DNA from: Paracoccus aminovorans
Lineage (GTDB): Bacteria; Pseudomonadota; Alphaproteobacteria; Rhodobacterales; Rhodobacteraceae
Assembly (NCBI RefSeq): GCF_900005615.1
Contig: NZ_LN832559.1
Span: forward strand, 1,890,837 to 1,954,836
DNA: 64,000 nt
Direction: 5' to 3'
In this document: piece after piece, positions 63,260 to 64,000 of the stretch
Layout: each line of letters opens with the position of its first letter
Numbering within the stretch: position 1 is the first letter of the stretch
Made by a program: the position numbers and the translations under genes
Notes under the pieces: model-generated
What the model saw: only the letters and a program-made list of their open reading frames with translations
The model's database searches: none
Told to the model about the DNA's origin: nothing

Positions 63260-64000
63260 ATGTCGAACGCGCTCGCCATCGCCGGAGTGACCGCCATCCT
63301 GCGCGACCGGCTGAATGACGGGCTGCTGAACGCGAATCTGGACAGCCTGGGGCAGTTCTCGGTCACCTCCTCGCCCCCCGACCGGCTGGAGGGTGACGCC
63401 GATCCCGCCAACCGGCTGAACATCTACCTGTGGAACGTCACCCGCAACGCCGCTTGGTCGACGCCGCGCCTGCCCGCCCGCAGCGCGGCGGGCGAGCGGA
63501 TCGACAATCCCTTGCTGGCGCTGGACCTGCACTACATCCTGACCGCCACCGGCGCCGAGGACCTGAATGCCGAGATCCTGCTGGGCTATGGCATGCAGGT
63601 GCTGCACGAAACCCCGGTGCTGACCCGCGCCGACATCCGCGCCTCGCTGGGCGGCGCCGATCCGGCGGTGGATGCCAGCCTTTTGCCCGCGCCGCTGCGG
63701 CTGCTGGTCGCGGCGGACCTGGCCGACCAGTTCGAACAGATCCGGATCAGCCCGGCGGTGCCGGAAAGCCGCGACCTGGGCCAGATCGAGGCGCTGAGCA
63801 ATATCTGGTCGGCGTTTTCGGCCCCCATGCGGGCCTCGGCCCTGTATCAGGTCGGCTGCGTGCTGATCGAAAGCCGGCGCCCGGCGCGCTCGGCCCTGCC
63901 GGTGCTGACCATCGGCGGGCGCACCGCGCCGCTGCGCGGACCGCGCATCGCCCGCGTCGCCGCTTTGCCTGGGGGCGCGGGCGGCCTGCCCGATCCGATG
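63260..64000 (+). CDS. DUF4255 protein (Pvc16/Afp16-like N-terminal domain), 3' end outside the window
   Basis: At least 247 residues are present. The protein starts MSNALAIAGVTAILRDRLND and has LNIYLWNVTRNAAWSTPRLP, NPLLALDLHYILTATGAEDL and ALYQVGCVLIESRRPARSAL, the DUF4255 (Pvc16_N) pattern, a tail-terminator-like protein that controls tube and sheath length in eCIS. In Photorhabdus-type clusters this gene comes late; here it comes fifth. The ATG is close to the previous stop. The rest of the cluster (baseplate, spike, ATPase, cargo) is beyond the edge. Confidence 0.85.
   Translation, partial: MSNALAIAGVTAILRDRLNDGLLNANLDSLGQFSVTSSPPDRLEGDADPANRLNIYLWNVTRNAAWSTPRLPARSAAGERIDNPLLALDLHYILTATGAEDLNAEILLGYGMQVLHETPVLTRADIRASLGGADPAVDASLLPAPLRLLVAADLADQFEQIRISPAVPESRDLGQIEALSNIWSAFSAPMRASALYQVGCVLIESRRPARSALPVLTIGGRTAPLRGPRIARVAALPGGAGGLPDPM

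Overview
The window is a piece of a high-GC alphaproteobacterial chromosome, most likely Paracoccus or a close member of the Rhodobacteraceae. I base this on gene content and order: ctrA next to a sciP-type gene, the five-gene F1 operon atpHAGDC without F0 genes, taurine-pyruvate aminotransferase beside the remains of a MocR/TauR-type regulator, the fabA-fabB-fabI run, and strong G/C bias at third codon positions. The species cannot be fixed from the sequence alone.

Layout. 1-12.4 kb is housekeeping sequence: trmFO (5' cut off), gluQ, hisI, a NifU-like scaffold gene, recG-ligA, ctrA and sciP, mnmA, sufE, a lipoprotein, a GNAT acetyltransferase, and rpmA-rplU. Between recG and a 31-codon membrane-protein gene lies an array of GAAC half sites at 11-bp pitch, the alphaproteobacterial LexA arrangement, so this looks like a small SOS-controlled membrane protein. 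12.6-15.7 kb is a mobile scrap heap: a degraded HK97-type prophage fragment cut by a broken IS5-type element that abuts a truncated IS3 element. 15.8-20.2 kb carries tRNA-Leu(CAA), a glycosyltransferase-like gene, a csbD-like gene, lon and a HU gene. 20.5-25.1 kb is a stack of IS3, IS5 and two inverted IS21 copies, one full and one truncated. It is followed by a mobilization/HTH gene pair and tRNA-Tyr(GUA).

27-50 kb returns to core metabolism: rlmB, a YHS protein, a candidate structured RNA, a CoA-binding protein, prs, a chromene-carboxylate isomerase with a hydrolase, the F1 ATP synthase operon, a methyltransferase, gloB, clpA, mfd, hemB, a SYLF lipoprotein, a lytic transglycosylase, ssb and tpa. 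A regulator of the MocR/TauR type directly after tpa has decayed into a pseudogene, while direct repeats that could be its operator remain upstream of tpa. 52-55.6 kb holds fabA-fabB-fabI for unsaturated and saturated fatty acid synthesis, plus a hydrolase whose stop codon lies at the edge of a MITE-like inverted-repeat element.

55.9-64 kb holds a predicted PIG-L deacetylase fused to six VCBS/FG-GAP repeats, aspartate ammonia-lyase, and the start of a contractile injection system (sheath, tube, baseplate chaperone, Pro/Ala-rich protein, DUF4255 protein) that runs off the right edge. The most interesting unexplained items are the SOS-type small membrane gene, the contractile injection locus with its zinc-ribbon chaperone, the deacetylase-VCBS fusion, and the structured RNA at 28.3 kb.
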